Shown: positions 51,999 through 61,530, counted from the first letter of the stretch. The stretch is DNA of 64,000 nucleotides from Pararhodobacter aggregans (GCF_003075525.1 NZ_QDDR01000016.1:1-64000); one strand, 5' to 3'. Translations and numbers: made by a program. The notes: generated from the sequence alone by a model not told the origin.

Positions 51999-52954
51999 GC
52001 CAAATCAGCGGTTATCATCACCTGACCATGTCAACCGACGGTGCCCAGGAAGACTTTGACTTCTACACCAAGGACCTCGGCCTGCATTCGGTCAAGCGCA
52101 CCGTGCTGTTCGACGGCGTGATCCCCGTCTATCACCTGTACTACGGCTCGCCCAATGGCGATGCCTCGACCATCATCACCACCTTCCCGTTCCGCAAACC
52201 CGGCGTCTATGGCCGCCGCGGCACCAACCAGGCCCGCACCATCATGCAGGCCATCCCGATGGGCGCGGCCGATTTCTGGGTCGACCGGCTGAACGGCCGC
52301 GGCATCGAGGCCAAGAAGATCACCCGCTTCGGCGCTGACCGCGTGGCCTTTGCCCATCCCTGCGGCATCCCGCACGAGCTGGTCGAAAGCGACAGCGACC
52401 CGCGCGAGCCGATCACCAATGACGTGCAGGGCATCGGCAAGGCGCATGGCATCAAGGGGATCTACGGCGGTCTGGTCGCCTGTTTCGACCGCACGGCGAT
52501 GGATGACTTCCTGACCATCGCGCTCCCCCTGACCAAGGAGGCCGACAACCACGAAGGCACCGTCTACCGCGTGCCGGATGCCAATGGCGTCATCCAGCGG
52601 GTCGAGGTGATCGACGACCGCAGCTCGCCGCAGGGGACCTGGACGCTCTCGGGCGGGACCATCCACCACATCGCGCTGAACACCGGCGACGAGGAAAGCC
52701 AGCTGAAACTGCGCGCCCATATCGAGGGGCTGGGCTTCACCGACATCTCGGAACAGAAGGACCGGATGTACTTCAAGTCCTGCTACGTCCGCTCGCCGGG
52801 CGGGGCGCTGTTCGAACTCGCCTGGACCACGCCCGAGGGCTGGGCCAAGGACGAGGCCCCCGGCGAGATCGGCAAGACGCTCGTGTTCCCGCCGTGGTTC
52901 AAGAATCGCGAGGACGAGCTGCGCTCGGGTCTGGAAGAGGCCGCGTTCGTCTGA
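51995..52954 (+). CDS. PcpA/LinE-like ring-cleaving dioxygenase 2 (VOC superfamily)
   Basis: The protein has 319 residues with double VOC modules. His9, His225 and Glu274 keep the spacing of the PcpA iron ligands I recall (His11, His227, Glu276), offset by two. It is only distantly similar to the 39668 protein. Hydroquinone-type extradiol cleavage is the likely chemistry. The gene overlaps its neighbours on both sides (ATGA upstream, TGATG downstream), so the three proteins are translationally coupled. Confidence 0.82.
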   Translation: MSQISGYHHLTMSTDGAQEDFDFYTKDLGLHSVKRTVLFDGVIPVYHLYYGSPNGDASTIITTFPFRKPGVYGRRGTNQARTIMQAIPMGAADFWVDRLNGRGIEAKKITRFGADRVAFAHPCGIPHELVESDSDPREPITNDVQGIGKAHGIKGIYGGLVACFDRTAMDDFLTIALPLTKEADNHEGTVYRVPDANGVIQRVEVIDDRSSPQGTWTLSGGTIHHIALNTGDEESQLKLRAHIEGLGFTDISEQKDRMYFKSCYVRSPGGALFELAWTTPEGWAKDEAPGEIGKTLVFPPWFKNREDELRSGLEEAAFV

Positions 52955-53610
52955 TGGCCCAGACCGGCCCCCTGCGGCGCGGCGCGCTGGGCCCCGGGGC
53001 GAAGGCGCTTTGCGTCTTCGTCCACGGCCGCAGCCAGTCGCCCGAAGAAATGGAAAGCCATGTGCTGGCGCGGCTCGACGCGCCGGGGGTGGCTTTCCAT
53101 CTGCCCCGCGCCGAGCGCGGCGCCTGGTATGACGCGAAGGCGGTGGACCCGCTGGTGCCCGAATGCCGGGTGCAGCTTTCCGCCTCGCTCACCCAGCTGG
53201 GCGCCGAGATCGCCGCCTTCCGCGCCGAGTATCCCGGTCTGCCGCTGTTGCTGGCCGGGTTCTCGCAGGGGGCGTGCCTGTCGCTGGAATACGCCTTTTC
53301 GGGCGCCCCCGCGCCCGAGGCGCTGGCGGCGCTGACCGGCTGCCGGGTCGGCACGCCGGGTTGCACCCGCGACGACGCCCTGCCCCGGGGCCTGCCGGTC
53401 TATCTGACCGGTGGCGACGCCGATCCCTGGATCCCGGTCCATGCCTTCGCCGAGGCCGCGCAGGCCCTGGGGATGCGCGGCACGCGGCTCAGGGCGGACC
53501 TCTTCCCCGGCCGCGGCCACGAGGTCGCCGGGGCGGAAATCGCCATGCTCGGGTCGCTGCTGGCCGATCTGGTCGCGGGCCGTGCGCCCGCCCTGGCGGC
53601 CCCGCGCTGA
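52954..53610 (+). CDS. Phospholipase/carboxylesterase-family hydrolase
   Basis: The protein has 218 residues and a compact alpha/beta hydrolase. VFVHGRSQSPEEM is the oxyanion side, the GFSQGA motif has nucleophile Ser, the acid is in GGDADPWIP, and the base is in GRGHEV. The family includes YpfH/carboxylesterases. Coupled to two ring-cleavage dioxygenases, it may open a lactone or ester of the pathway. It starts within the upstream TGATG. Confidence 0.83.
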   Translation: MAQTGPLRRGALGPGAKALCVFVHGRSQSPEEMESHVLARLDAPGVAFHLPRAERGAWYDAKAVDPLVPECRVQLSASLTQLGAEIAAFRAEYPGLPLLLAGFSQGACLSLEYAFSGAPAPEALAALTGCRVGTPGCTRDDALPRGLPVYLTGGDADPWIPVHAFAEAAQALGMRGTRLRADLFPGRGHEVAGAEIAMLGSLLADLVAGRAPALAAPR

Positions 53611-53619
53611 GAACGACGC

Positions 53620-53652
53620 CGGGATGCGGCGCCGGGAGGGCGCCGCATCCCG
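53620..53652 (+). terminator. 14-bp stem after the hydrolase gene
   Basis: CGGGATGCGGCGCC (53620-53633), a GGGAG loop and its exact complement (53639-53652) form a very stable hairpin without a T-run. It may end or process the dioxygenase transcript ahead of the transporter operon. Confidence 0.65.
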
Positions 53653-53693
53653 CCAAGACGACGAGACGGCACTGCAACCAAGGGAGGATTACC

Positions 53694-54968
53694 ATGTTCA
53701 CGAGACGCAGATTCCTGACCACCACCTCGGCGACCGGGCTCACGCTCGCCGCCTCGGGCCTTGCCGCGCCTGCCATCGCCCAGGGCCGCAAGATCAAGCT
53801 CGGCTATGTCTCGCCGCAGACCGGGCCGCTGGCCGGTTTCGCCGAAAGCGACGCCTATAACATCGCCCGGTTCCTCGCGACCGAGGCGGGCCAGAATTTC
53901 GAGGTCATCGTCAAGGACAGCCAGTCGAACCCGACCCGCGCCGCGGATGTGGCCAAGGATCTCATCATCTCGGACGAGATCGACCTGATGCTGGTCGCCT
54001 CGACGCCCGAGAACACCAACCCCGTCGCCACCACCTGCGAGGCCGAGGGGATCCCGGTCATCTCGACCAAGGCGCCCTGGCAGCCGTGGTTCATCGGCCA
54101 GCAGGGCAATCCCGGCGATCCCTCGACCTGGCGGCCCTTCGACTTCGCCTTCCATTATTTCTGGGGGATGGAGGACATGGGCGCGGTCTTCACCGCAATG
54201 TGGAACCAGCTGGAGACCAACCGCCAGATCGGCGGGCTTTTCCCCAACGACGCCGATGGCAACGCTCTGGGCGACCCGAACCTCGGCCTGCCCGCGATCT
54301 ATGCCGCGGCGGGCTACACCACCCATGACCCGGGCCGCTATCAGAACCTCAGCGACGATTTCACCGCGCAGATCAACGCCTTCAAGGCCGCGAATGCCGA
54401 GATCGTCACCGGCGTGGTGATCCCGCCCGACTTCACCACCTTCTGGAACCAGGCCCGCCAGCAGGGCTTCAGCCCCAAGGCGATCTCGGTGGCGAAGGCG
54501 CTGCTTTTCCCGCAATCGGTCGAGACGCTGGGCGCGGCCGGGCACAACCTCTCGTGCGAGATCTGGTGGTCGCCGTCGCATCCCTTCCGCTCGTCGCTGA
54601 CCGGGCAATCGGCGCGCGACCTGGCCGAGGATTACGAGGCCGACAGCGGCCGCCCCTGGACCCAGCCCATCGGCTTCATCCATTCGCTGTTCGAGGTCGC
54701 CTCGGACGTGATGGGCCGCGTGACCAGCCCCGAGGATCCCGAGGAAGTCGCCGCCGCCATCGCCGCCACGGATCTTGAGACCATGGTCGGCCGGGTCGCC
54801 TGGAACGGCGAGGGCGTGCCCGATTTCGCCGCCGCCAACGTCTGCAAGACGCCGCTGGTCGGCGGTCAGTGGCGCCGGCGCGAGGATGGCGGCTTCGATC
54901 TGGTCTGTGTCGAGAACGGCATCGCCCCGCAGATCCCGACCGCCGACACGATGCAGCCCCTGGGCTGA
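53694..54968 (+). CDS. Branched-chain/aromatic ABC transporter substrate-binding protein
   Basis: The protein has 424 residues and is periplasmic. The N-terminus MFTRRRFLTTTSATGLTLAA followed by APAIAQ is a twin-arginine-like signal peptide. The mature part has the type I periplasmic-binding fold of LivJ/LivK (KLGYVSPQTGPLAGFAESDA; DEIDLMLVASTPENTNPVA). In catabolic clusters such proteins bind aromatic acids more often than amino acids. GGGAGG stands before the ATG. A hairpin separates it from the ATPase genes. Confidence 0.88.
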   Translation: MFTRRRFLTTTSATGLTLAASGLAAPAIAQGRKIKLGYVSPQTGPLAGFAESDAYNIARFLATEAGQNFEVIVKDSQSNPTRAADVAKDLIISDEIDLMLVASTPENTNPVATTCEAEGIPVISTKAPWQPWFIGQQGNPGDPSTWRPFDFAFHYFWGMEDMGAVFTAMWNQLETNRQIGGLFPNDADGNALGDPNLGLPAIYAAAGYTTHDPGRYQNLSDDFTAQINAFKAANAEIVTGVVIPPDFTTFWNQARQQGFSPKAISVAKALLFPQSVETLGAAGHNLSCEIWWSPSHPFRSSLTGQSARDLAEDYEADSGRPWTQPIGFIHSLFEVASDVMGRVTSPEDPEEVAAAIAATDLETMVGRVAWNGEGVPDFAAANVCKTPLVGGQWRRREDGGFDLVCVENGIAPQIPTADTMQPLG

Positions 54969-54975
54969 TCCCTGC

Positions 54976-55000
54976 CGGGGCGGCGACCACCGCCGCCCCG
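54976..55000 (+). promoter_or_regulatory. Hairpin after the Liv-type binding-protein gene
   Basis: CGGGGCGGCG, an ACCAC loop and CGCCGCCCCG form a 10-bp stem with no T-run. It is placed as in the polyol operon and likely tunes the binding-protein to permease ratio. Confidence 0.6.
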
Positions 55001-55025
55001 CCTCTGCCCCAAGGGGACGACGAAG

Positions 55026-55739
55026 ATGCTGACCCTCGACACTGTGTCGAAATCCTTTGGCGCGCTGACCGTCACCGATGGCGTCAGCCTGAGCGTGCCC
55101 AAGGGGCAGGCTCTGGGGATCATCGGTCCCAATGGCGCCGGGAAATCGACGCTCTTCAACCTGATTACCGGCAACCTCATGGTCAGTTCCGGCCGGATCG
55201 AGCTGATGGGCCGCGACGTGACCCGCCTGCCCGCGATGACGCGGGTCCGCATGGGGGTCGGGCGCAGCTTCCAGATCCCCCAGCCCTTCGAGGGGCTGAC
55301 CGTCTTCGAAAACCTGCTGACCGCGGCCCGGTTCGGCGGTGCCGCCGCCCATGACCGCGCGGTCCACGATTGCGCCGAGATCCTGCGCGAGACCGGGATG
55401 CTGCCCCGCGCCAACCAGCTGGCCGGGGAACTGAGCCTTCTCGACCGCAAGCGGCTGGAACTGGCCCGGGCGCTGGCCACCGGGCCGGAACTGCTGCTCT
55501 TGGACGAGATCGCGGGCGGCCTGACCGAGGGCGAATGCCGCGCGCTGGTCGACACGATCCGCACCATCCATGCGGGCGGGACCACGATCATCTGGATCGA
55601 GCATGTGCTGCACGCGCTGACCTCGGTCGTCGAACGCCTCGCCGTCCTCGATTTCGGGCGGCTGATCGGCGTGGGCGAGCCCGAGGACATCATGGCGTCC
55701 CGCGAGGTGCGCGAAATCTATCTGGGGATCGAGGTCTGA
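55026..55739 (+). CDS. Liv-type ABC transporter ATP-binding protein (LivG)
   Basis: The protein has 237 residues. Walker A is GPNGAGKST (about 36-44) and Walker B is LLLLDEIAGGL. The signature region reads LSLLDRKRLELARAL rather than canonical LSGGQ, as in many LivG relatives. The LivG-specific IWIEHVLHAL follows. It pairs with the LivF ATPase, whose start overlaps its stop (TGATG). Confidence 0.9.
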   Translation: MLTLDTVSKSFGALTVTDGVSLSVPKGQALGIIGPNGAGKSTLFNLITGNLMVSSGRIELMGRDVTRLPAMTRVRMGVGRSFQIPQPFEGLTVFENLLTAARFGGAAAHDRAVHDCAEILRETGMLPRANQLAGELSLLDRKRLELARALATGPELLLLDEIAGGLTEGECRALVDTIRTIHAGGTTIIWIEHVLHALTSVVERLAVLDFGRLIGVGEPEDIMASREVREIYLGIEV

Positions 55740-56443
55740 TGCTGCTGGAAACCCGTTCCCTCGACGCGGGCTATGGCCGGTTCCGGGCGCTGTTCGGCGT
55801 CGATATCCGGGTCGATGCCGGCGAATGCGTCGCCATCATCGGCGCGAATGGCGCCGGGAAATCCACGCTCATGCGTTCCATCGCCGGGGTCCTGCCCAAC
55901 GCGCCCGAGATGATCCTGCATCAGGGCGAGCCCATCGGCGCGCTGAGTGCCGCCGCCATCCTGCAGCGCGGCATCGCCATGGTGCCCGAGGGGCGCAGGC
56001 TCTTCCCCTCGCTTTCGGTCGAGGAGAACCTGCTGATCGGCGGGCAGAAGCGGCGCGGCAACGGGCAATGGACGCTGGACAGTATCTATGCCCTGTTCCC
56101 GATCCTGCGCGAGAAACGCTCCATGCCGGGTACGGCGCTGTCGGGCGGGCAACAGCAGATGGTGGCCATCGGCCGGGCGCTGATGTCGAACCCCGAACTG
56201 CTGCTGTGCGACGAGATCAGCCTCGGCCTCGCCCCCGTTGTCATCCGCGACATCTACGCCGCCCTGCCCCGCATCCGCGAGACGGGCGCGGCGGTCATCG
56301 TCGTCGAACAGGACATCACCCAGGCGCTGCGCGTGGCCGACCGGGTCTATTGCCTGATGGAGGGGCGCGTCACCCTCAGCGGCACCCCGGCGGAGCTGAC
56401 GCGCGAGGCGATCCACAGCGCCTATTTCGGAGGCCACGCATGA
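55739..56443 (+). CDS. Liv-type ABC transporter ATP-binding protein (LivF)
   Basis: The protein has 234 residues. Walker A is GANGAGKST, the Q-loop region is AMVPEGRRLFPSLSV, the signature is LSGGQQQMVAIGRAL, Walker B is LLLCDEISLGLAP, and VVEQDITQAL is the family's switch. It overlaps the permease gene by 4 bases (ATGA). Confidence 0.92.
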   Translation: MLLETRSLDAGYGRFRALFGVDIRVDAGECVAIIGANGAGKSTLMRSIAGVLPNAPEMILHQGEPIGALSAAAILQRGIAMVPEGRRLFPSLSVEENLLIGGQKRRGNGQWTLDSIYALFPILREKRSMPGTALSGGQQQMVAIGRALMSNPELLLCDEISLGLAPVVIRDIYAALPRIRETGAAVIVVEQDITQALRVADRVYCLMEGRVTLSGTPAELTREAIHSAYFGGHA

Positions 56444-57303
56444 TCTGGCTGGATACCATCGTGCAGGGGATCCTGCTGGGCGGGCTCTATGCCCTCTTCG
56501 CCACCGGGCTCAGCCTGGTCTTCGGCATCATGCGGCTGGTCAACCTCGCGCATGGCGACATGATCGTGCTGGCCGCCTACCTTATCCTCGTGCTGGTCAC
56601 CGGGCTGGGTCTGTCGCCCTGGCTGGCGGTGCTGATCGCGGCGCCCCTGATGTTCGCCCTCGGCTGGCTGTTGCAACGCGTTGTGCTGAACCGGGTGCTG
56701 GGCCCCGATATCCTGCCGCCGCTGCTGGTCACCTTCGGGCTGTCGATCGCCATCCAGAACGCGCTCCTCGAGGGTTTCTCGGCCGACAGCCGCCGCATCC
56801 CGAACCCGGATCTCGAGGGCGCCTCGGTCGCGCTGGGGCCGGTCACCGTGGGGGTGATGCCGGTCCTCACCTTCGCCTCGGCGGTGCTGGTGATCGTGAT
56901 CCTGAACCGGGTGATCTATGGCACGCCCTTGGGCCGGTCGTTCCGCGCCACCTCGGACGATCCGGTGACGGCGGGGCTGATGGGGATCGAGCCGATGAAG
57001 GTCTTCGCCGTCGCCACCGGCATCGCCATGATGGTCGTGACCGTCGCCGCGCTCTACCTCGGCACGCGGGCCAATTTCGACCCGGCCATCGGCCCCGCCC
57101 GGCTGATCTATGCCTTTCAGGCGGTAATCATCGGCGGGCTCGGCAGCCTCTGGGGGACGCTGGCGGGCGGCGTCATCATCGGCGTGGCGCAGACGCTGGG
57201 CGCCGCGGTCAATCCCGAATGGCAGATCCTCGCCGGGCATCTCGCCTTCCTTCTGGTGCTGCTGATCCGGCCGCGCGGGCTCTTCCCCCGCGCCCGAGAC
57301 TGA
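56440..57303 (+). CDS. Liv-type ABC transporter permease (LivH)
   Basis: The protein has 287 residues with about eight membrane segments. FGIMRLVNLAHGDMIVLAAY is the LivH hallmark, and GGLGSLWGTLAGGVIIGVAQTLG closes the protein. Binding of the ATPases is through the loop near TSDDPVTAGLMGIEPMKVF. Confidence 0.92.
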   Translation: MIWLDTIVQGILLGGLYALFATGLSLVFGIMRLVNLAHGDMIVLAAYLILVLVTGLGLSPWLAVLIAAPLMFALGWLLQRVVLNRVLGPDILPPLLVTFGLSIAIQNALLEGFSADSRRIPNPDLEGASVALGPVTVGVMPVLTFASAVLVIVILNRVIYGTPLGRSFRATSDDPVTAGLMGIEPMKVFAVATGIAMMVVTVAALYLGTRANFDPAIGPARLIYAFQAVIIGGLGSLWGTLAGGVIIGVAQTLGAAVNPEWQILAGHLAFLLVLLIRPRGLFPRARD

Positions 57304-57317
57304 AACGGAGCTTGCCG

Positions 57318-58385
57318 ATGTCCTCCCCCTCCGCCCCCTGGCGCGCGACGACGCGGACCCGCACCGGAACTCTGGTGGCGCTGCTGGCCCTGGCGCTGAT
57401 CGTCGCCGGGCTGGTGCTGCCCGCCTTCGCCTCGCGCCGGCTGATCCAGGACCTGTTCTATATCCTGACCATGCTGTCGCTGGCCCAGATCTGGAACCTG
57501 CTCGCGGGCTATGGCGGTCTGGTGTCGGTCGGACAACAGGCCTTTGTCGGGATCGGCGCCTATGCCCTCTTCGGCGGTGTGATCCTCGGCGGCATGGACC
57601 CGCTTCTGGCGATCCTGTTGGGCGGTGCCGCGGGCCTCGTGCTGGCGATCCCGATGGCTTTCTTCGCCTTCCGCCTGCACGGCGCCTATTTCGCCATCGG
57701 CACCTGGGTGATTGCCGAGACGACGCGGCTCCTGGTCGCGCAATGGAAGGCTTTGGGCGGCGGCACCGGCACCTCGCTGCCCCGCGCGGCGACCAGCGAC
57801 ATGATGGGCGTGGCGCAGGTGGCCGAGCTTTTCGGCGTCCGCGACGCGGCGGCGCGGGACATTCTGGCCTATTGGATCGCGCTGCTGCTGGCGGTGGCGC
57901 TGATCGCCGGGATCTACGCCCTGCTGCGCAGCCGTCTGGGTCTGGCCCTGATCGCGGTCCGCGACAATGCCGAGGCCGCGGGTTCGGTCGGCGTCGATGT
58001 GCGCTGGCTGAAATGGGCGGTGTTCCTGATCGCCTCGGTCGCGACCGGGCTCACCGGCGCGCTGATCTTCCTGCAGACCGCCCGCATCTCGCCCGACGCG
58101 GCCTTCGCCATCACCGACTGGACGGCCTATGTCATCTTCATCGTGGTGATCGGCGGGATCGGCACCATCGAGGGGCCGATCCTGGGGGTGCTGGTGTTCT
58201 TCGCCCTGCGCAGCACGCTGGCCGATTACGGATCGTGGTATCTGCTGACGCTGGGCCTGACCGCCATCGTGGCGATGATCTTCGCGCCGAAGGGCCTCTG
58301 GGGGCTGCTGTCGGCGCGGACCGGCTGGCACCTGTTCCCGATCCGCCACCGGCTGATCGGCCCGACCGAGGGGGGCGAGCGCTGA
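57318..58385 (+). CDS. Liv-type ABC transporter permease (LivM)
   Basis: The protein has 355 residues and is an inner-membrane subunit. AGYGGLVSVGQQAFVGIGAY, AVRDNAEAAGSVGVDVRWLK and IGGIGTIEGPILGVLVFF are LivM blocks. ACGGAG precedes the ATG, 14 bases after livH. It ends the transporter operon, 16 bases from the convergent maleylacetate reductase stop, with no clear terminator between. Confidence 0.92.
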   Translation: MSSPSAPWRATTRTRTGTLVALLALALIVAGLVLPAFASRRLIQDLFYILTMLSLAQIWNLLAGYGGLVSVGQQAFVGIGAYALFGGVILGGMDPLLAILLGGAAGLVLAIPMAFFAFRLHGAYFAIGTWVIAETTRLLVAQWKALGGGTGTSLPRAATSDMMGVAQVAELFGVRDAAARDILAYWIALLLAVALIAGIYALLRSRLGLALIAVRDNAEAAGSVGVDVRWLKWAVFLIASVATGLTGALIFLQTARISPDAAFAITDWTAYVIFIVVIGGIGTIEGPILGVLVFFALRSTLADYGSWYLLTLGLTAIVAMIFAPKGLWGLLSARTGWHLFPIRHRLIGPTEGGER

Positions 58386-58401
58386 GCGCCCGCCCGCCCT
58401 G

Positions 58402-59466
58402 TCACGCGCCGGGGCGGGTGCCGTCCCAGGCCTGCTGCAACAGCGCGCGGATATCGGCGCGCTCGAAGGGGCGCGGGTTGGAATAGCGGTTTTCGACCGC
58501 CAGATCCGCCGCGCGGTCCAGATCCGCCTCCGTTATCCCCACCTCCTTCAGGCTGAGGGGCGAGCCCACCTCGCGCGCGAAATCCCACAGGCCGCCACCG
58601 GCCGAGCCACCGCCGAAAGCCTCGGCAATCGGCGCCAGCGCATCCGGCACCGCGACCTCGTTGAAGGCGGTGGTATAGGGCAGCAGGATCGCGTGCGTCT
58701 CGGCATGCGGCGTGTCGAAGGAACCGCCGAAGACATGCGCCAGCTTGTGGTGCAAGGCCATCGAGACATAGCCCAGCGCCGTCGAACAGCACCAGGCGGC
58801 GTAAAGCGCCCGGGCCCGCGCCGGTTGCGAGCGGGGATCTTCGATCAGCGCCGGGATGCCCGCCTTGAACGCCTGCATGGCATCGCGGCACATCAGCTCG
58901 ATCACCGGCGAGCGGTCGGGGGCATAGAACGCCTCCATCGCGTGGGCAATCGCGTTCATCGCCGAGGTGACGGTCAGCCCGACCGGCAGGGTCAGGGTCA
59001 GGTCCACGTCATAGATCACGGTTTCCGGCCGGATCGCGGCGTCGCGGCGGGTGGTCTTCCGCCCGTCTGCCGTCTCGCCCAGAATATCGGTCATCTCGGA
59101 GCCCGCATAGGTCGTGGGGATCACCACCTGATCGGCCCCGGTGCGCAGCGCGATGGCCTTGCCGAGGCCGGTGGTCGACCCGCCGCCAAGGCTGACCACC
59201 GCCCCCGCGCCGCTTTTCTCGAAGGCGGCGATGGCCTTTTCGGTCACCTCGACCGGCGTGTGCATGGCGGCCCCGGCAAAGACCCCGACCGCGCGTCCGC
59301 CCAGCGCCTCGGCCAGTTTCTGCGCGTCGGCTTCCTGATGCGGGGTCGAGAGGACCAGCGCCTTGCCCTGCCCCAGCCGGTCGAGTTCATCCCCGGCCTG
59401 CGCCAGCGTGCCCGAGCCGAAGACGACCCGCGTCGTCATGCCGGGAAATACGAAGGAATCCATCAT
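58402..59466 (-). CDS. Maleylacetate reductase
   Basis: The protein has 354 residues and is an iron-containing-alcohol-dehydrogenase family member. It reduces maleylacetate to 3-oxoadipate with NAD(P)H. The N-terminal RVVFGSGTLAQAGDEL, SLGGGSTTGLGKAIAL as nucleotide loop and IPTTYAGSEMTDILGE match known maleylacetate reductases. MNAIAHAMEAFYAPD and HHKLAHVFGGSFDTPHAETHA cover the active-site region. It is the common exit for the hydroxyquinol and hydroquinone routes. It lies 136 bases after the hydroxylase gene on the same strand. Confidence 0.92.
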   Translation of the reverse strand: MMDSFVFPGMTTRVVFGSGTLAQAGDELDRLGQGKALVLSTPHQEADAQKLAEALGGRAVGVFAGAAMHTPVEVTEKAIAAFEKSGAGAVVSLGGGSTTGLGKAIALRTGADQVVIPTTYAGSEMTDILGETADGRKTTRRDAAIRPETVIYDVDLTLTLPVGLTVTSAMNAIAHAMEAFYAPDRSPVIELMCRDAMQAFKAGIPALIEDPRSQPARARALYAAWCCSTALGYVSMALHHKLAHVFGGSFDTPHAETHAILLPYTTAFNEVAVPDALAPIAEAFGGGSAGGGLWDFAREVGSPLSLKEVGITEADLDRAADLAVENRYSNPRPFERADIRALLQQAWDGTRPGA

Positions 59467-59546
59467 GATCTGTCCTTTCAGCCCCGAGGGGCGTGGGTTG
59501 CTGCCCGCCCGGCCTGCCCCACCAGAGGGCGCCAGACAGGCCAGCG

Positions 59547-59579
59547 CCCGCCCGCTGCGGTGAGGCGCGGACGGGCGGG
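59547..59579 (-). promoter_or_regulatory. Hairpin between hydroxylase and maleylacetate reductase genes
   Basis: CCCGCCCG (59547-59554) and CGGGCGGG (59572-59579) are exact complements across a 17-base loop. It sits after the hydroxylase stop on the minus strand and may attenuate read-through. Confidence 0.45.
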
Positions 59580-59602
59580 ATATGCGGTGCGCGCGGCGCC
59601 TG

Positions 59603-61360
59603 TCAGCGGGCCAGAACCTGCCGCAGCACGCGGAACAGGTCGCCCTCGGGATCCTCGGTCATCGCCGTCGCGCGCCAGGCGACATGCTGGTCGGGGCGCA
59701 CCAGCAGACAGCCGCTGTCGCGGATCTCGCAGATCCGCGCCCAGTCGCCGCCATGGTCCACATAGGGCTGACGCGGGCCGATGACATGGGTCACGAGGTC
59801 GATCCCCAGCCGATCCGCGACCCTGGCCGCCGCGTCGGCCCAGGCCTCGCCGCCCAGACCGGTGAGGAGGGTGAACCGCCCCTTGCCGCAGAGGTCCAGC
59901 GTCGAGGTCTCGGCGCCGGTATCGCGCCGGTAGAGCCAGGCATGCGGCAGTCGCGCGCCGGGCCAGGTGGTCGGCTGGTAATAGAGGTCGGCGTCCAGCT
60001 CCAGCGCCGGCTCCATCTGCCCGTCGGTCACCACCGCCGAGGAGCGGTAGCGCTGGTTCATCTCCACCCCATGGGCGTCGAATTCGTATTTCTTGAAGGC
60101 GATGGCCTTGCGGATCGCCTCGCGCTGGGCCTCGGCCGCGGGCGTACCGTCGCAGCGCGCCTCGAGGTTGGCCTGCATCTGCGCCGGGTCCACCCCCTCG
60201 GCCATGCCGAGCGCGGCGAAGATCGGCCCGGTCTCGGCGATCGACTGGTTGGCGCGGGTGACGATCTGCTTGGCGATCGGCGCGCGCTCGGCGTCGTAGC
60301 TGTCCAAGAGCCGCTCACCCGCCTGCCCCTTCAGCACCATGGCCAGCTTCCACGCCAGGTTGAACGCATCCTGGATCGAGGTGTTCGACCCCAGCCCGTT
60401 CGACGGCGGATGCCGGTGGATCGCGTCGCCCATGCAGAAGACCCGGCCGTTCGAGACCCGGGTCGCGTAGTAATTGTTCACGGTCCAGGTGCTGACCGAC
60501 AACAGCTCGATATCCAGGTCGGGATCGCCGATCAGCTGCCGCGCCACGCCGGTGGCGAATTCGGGCGTCACCTCGGGCTCGGGCCCGTTGATGTCATAGC
60601 CCCAGACGATCAGCCATTCGTTCCAGGGCCGCACCATCCGCACCAGCCCCATGCCGATGCCGCCGACATCCGCGCCGGGCTGCATCACCCAGTAGAGGAC
60701 CGAGGGCCGGTGCGCGACATAGCGCGACAGATCCGCCCGGAACAGGATGTTCATCGAGCCGCCGACGCCCATCTTGCCCTCGAAGGGCAGCCCCGTCTGT
60801 TCGGCGACCAGCGATTTGCCGCCATCGGCGCCGATCAGGTACTTCGAACGGACGGTCAGTTCCTTGCCGGTCAGCCGGTCGCGCAACACGCTGGTCACGC
60901 CCTCGGCATCCTGCGTGTGGGACAGGTATTCGGTCGACATCCGCGCCTGCGTGCCGCGCGAACAGGCGGTCTTGAAGAGCAACGGCTCCATGAAGGTCTG
61001 CGGCAGGTCGTTCATCCTTGTGGGCGAGGCCATCTGATGCGCGGCGCGCGACAAGGGATGGTTGCCCCAGGCCTTCATCCGGCCGATTTCCTCGCCCGCG
61101 AGGCTTTCGCAGAAGATATTCTCGCCCATCAGCTCCTGATGCGTGGCGAAGAGATAGGCCTCGTCCTCGACCTCGCGCCCGAGGTCGCGCAGGACCTCCA
61201 TGGTGCGCTGGTTGGTGATATGGGCGCGCGGCGTGTTGGCCAGCCAGCGGTAGCGGTTCACGGCCATCGTCTCGATGCCATAGCTCGACAAGAGCGCGGC
61301 CGAGGCCGCCCCCGCCGGGCCCGTCCCGATAATCAGCACATCCGTCGAAATATCGGCCAT
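59603..61360 (-). CDS. Phenol hydroxylase of the TfdB/resorcinol-hydroxylase type
   Basis: The protein has 585 residues and is a FAD monooxygenase of the large class. The FAD motif is IGTGPAGAASAALLSSYG, the DG motif IGADGGKSLVAEQ, and the GD motif MGDAIHRHPPSNGLGSNTSIQDAFNLAW. A thioredoxin-like C-terminal domain spans about 470-585. It resembles 2,4-dichlorophenol 6-monooxygenase. With hydroxyquinol dioxygenase and maleylacetate reductase it could make hydroxyquinol from resorcinol or hydroquinone. It diverges from the LysR gene. Confidence 0.87.
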   Translation of the reverse strand: MADISTDVLIIGTGPAGAASAALLSSYGIETMAVNRYRWLANTPRAHITNQRTMEVLRDLGREVEDEAYLFATHQELMGENIFCESLAGEEIGRMKAWGNHPLSRAAHQMASPTRMNDLPQTFMEPLLFKTACSRGTQARMSTEYLSHTQDAEGVTSVLRDRLTGKELTVRSKYLIGADGGKSLVAEQTGLPFEGKMGVGGSMNILFRADLSRYVAHRPSVLYWVMQPGADVGGIGMGLVRMVRPWNEWLIVWGYDINGPEPEVTPEFATGVARQLIGDPDLDIELLSVSTWTVNNYYATRVSNGRVFCMGDAIHRHPPSNGLGSNTSIQDAFNLAWKLAMVLKGQAGERLLDSYDAERAPIAKQIVTRANQSIAETGPIFAALGMAEGVDPAQMQANLEARCDGTPAAEAQREAIRKAIAFKKYEFDAHGVEMNQRYRSSAVVTDGQMEPALELDADLYYQPTTWPGARLPHAWLYRRDTGAETSTLDLCGKGRFTLLTGLGGEAWADAAARVADRLGIDLVTHVIGPRQPYVDHGGDWARICEIRDSGCLLVRPDQHVAWRATAMTEDPEGDLFRVLRQVLAR

Positions 61361-61530
61361 GAGCCCCTGTCCTTTCGCTTCTTCCTCTGCGCGGACGGCC
61401 CGCCCTGCCCCGGTTCAGGGGCGAAGAAAGGCCGCATCGGAGGCGGAGGCAGGCCACGCGGCCCGGCGCCCCCGGGGGCTCGGGCCTTTGCGCGGTCGGA
61501 CTCCTCCCGTTCCGACAGACCAAAGGTAGA

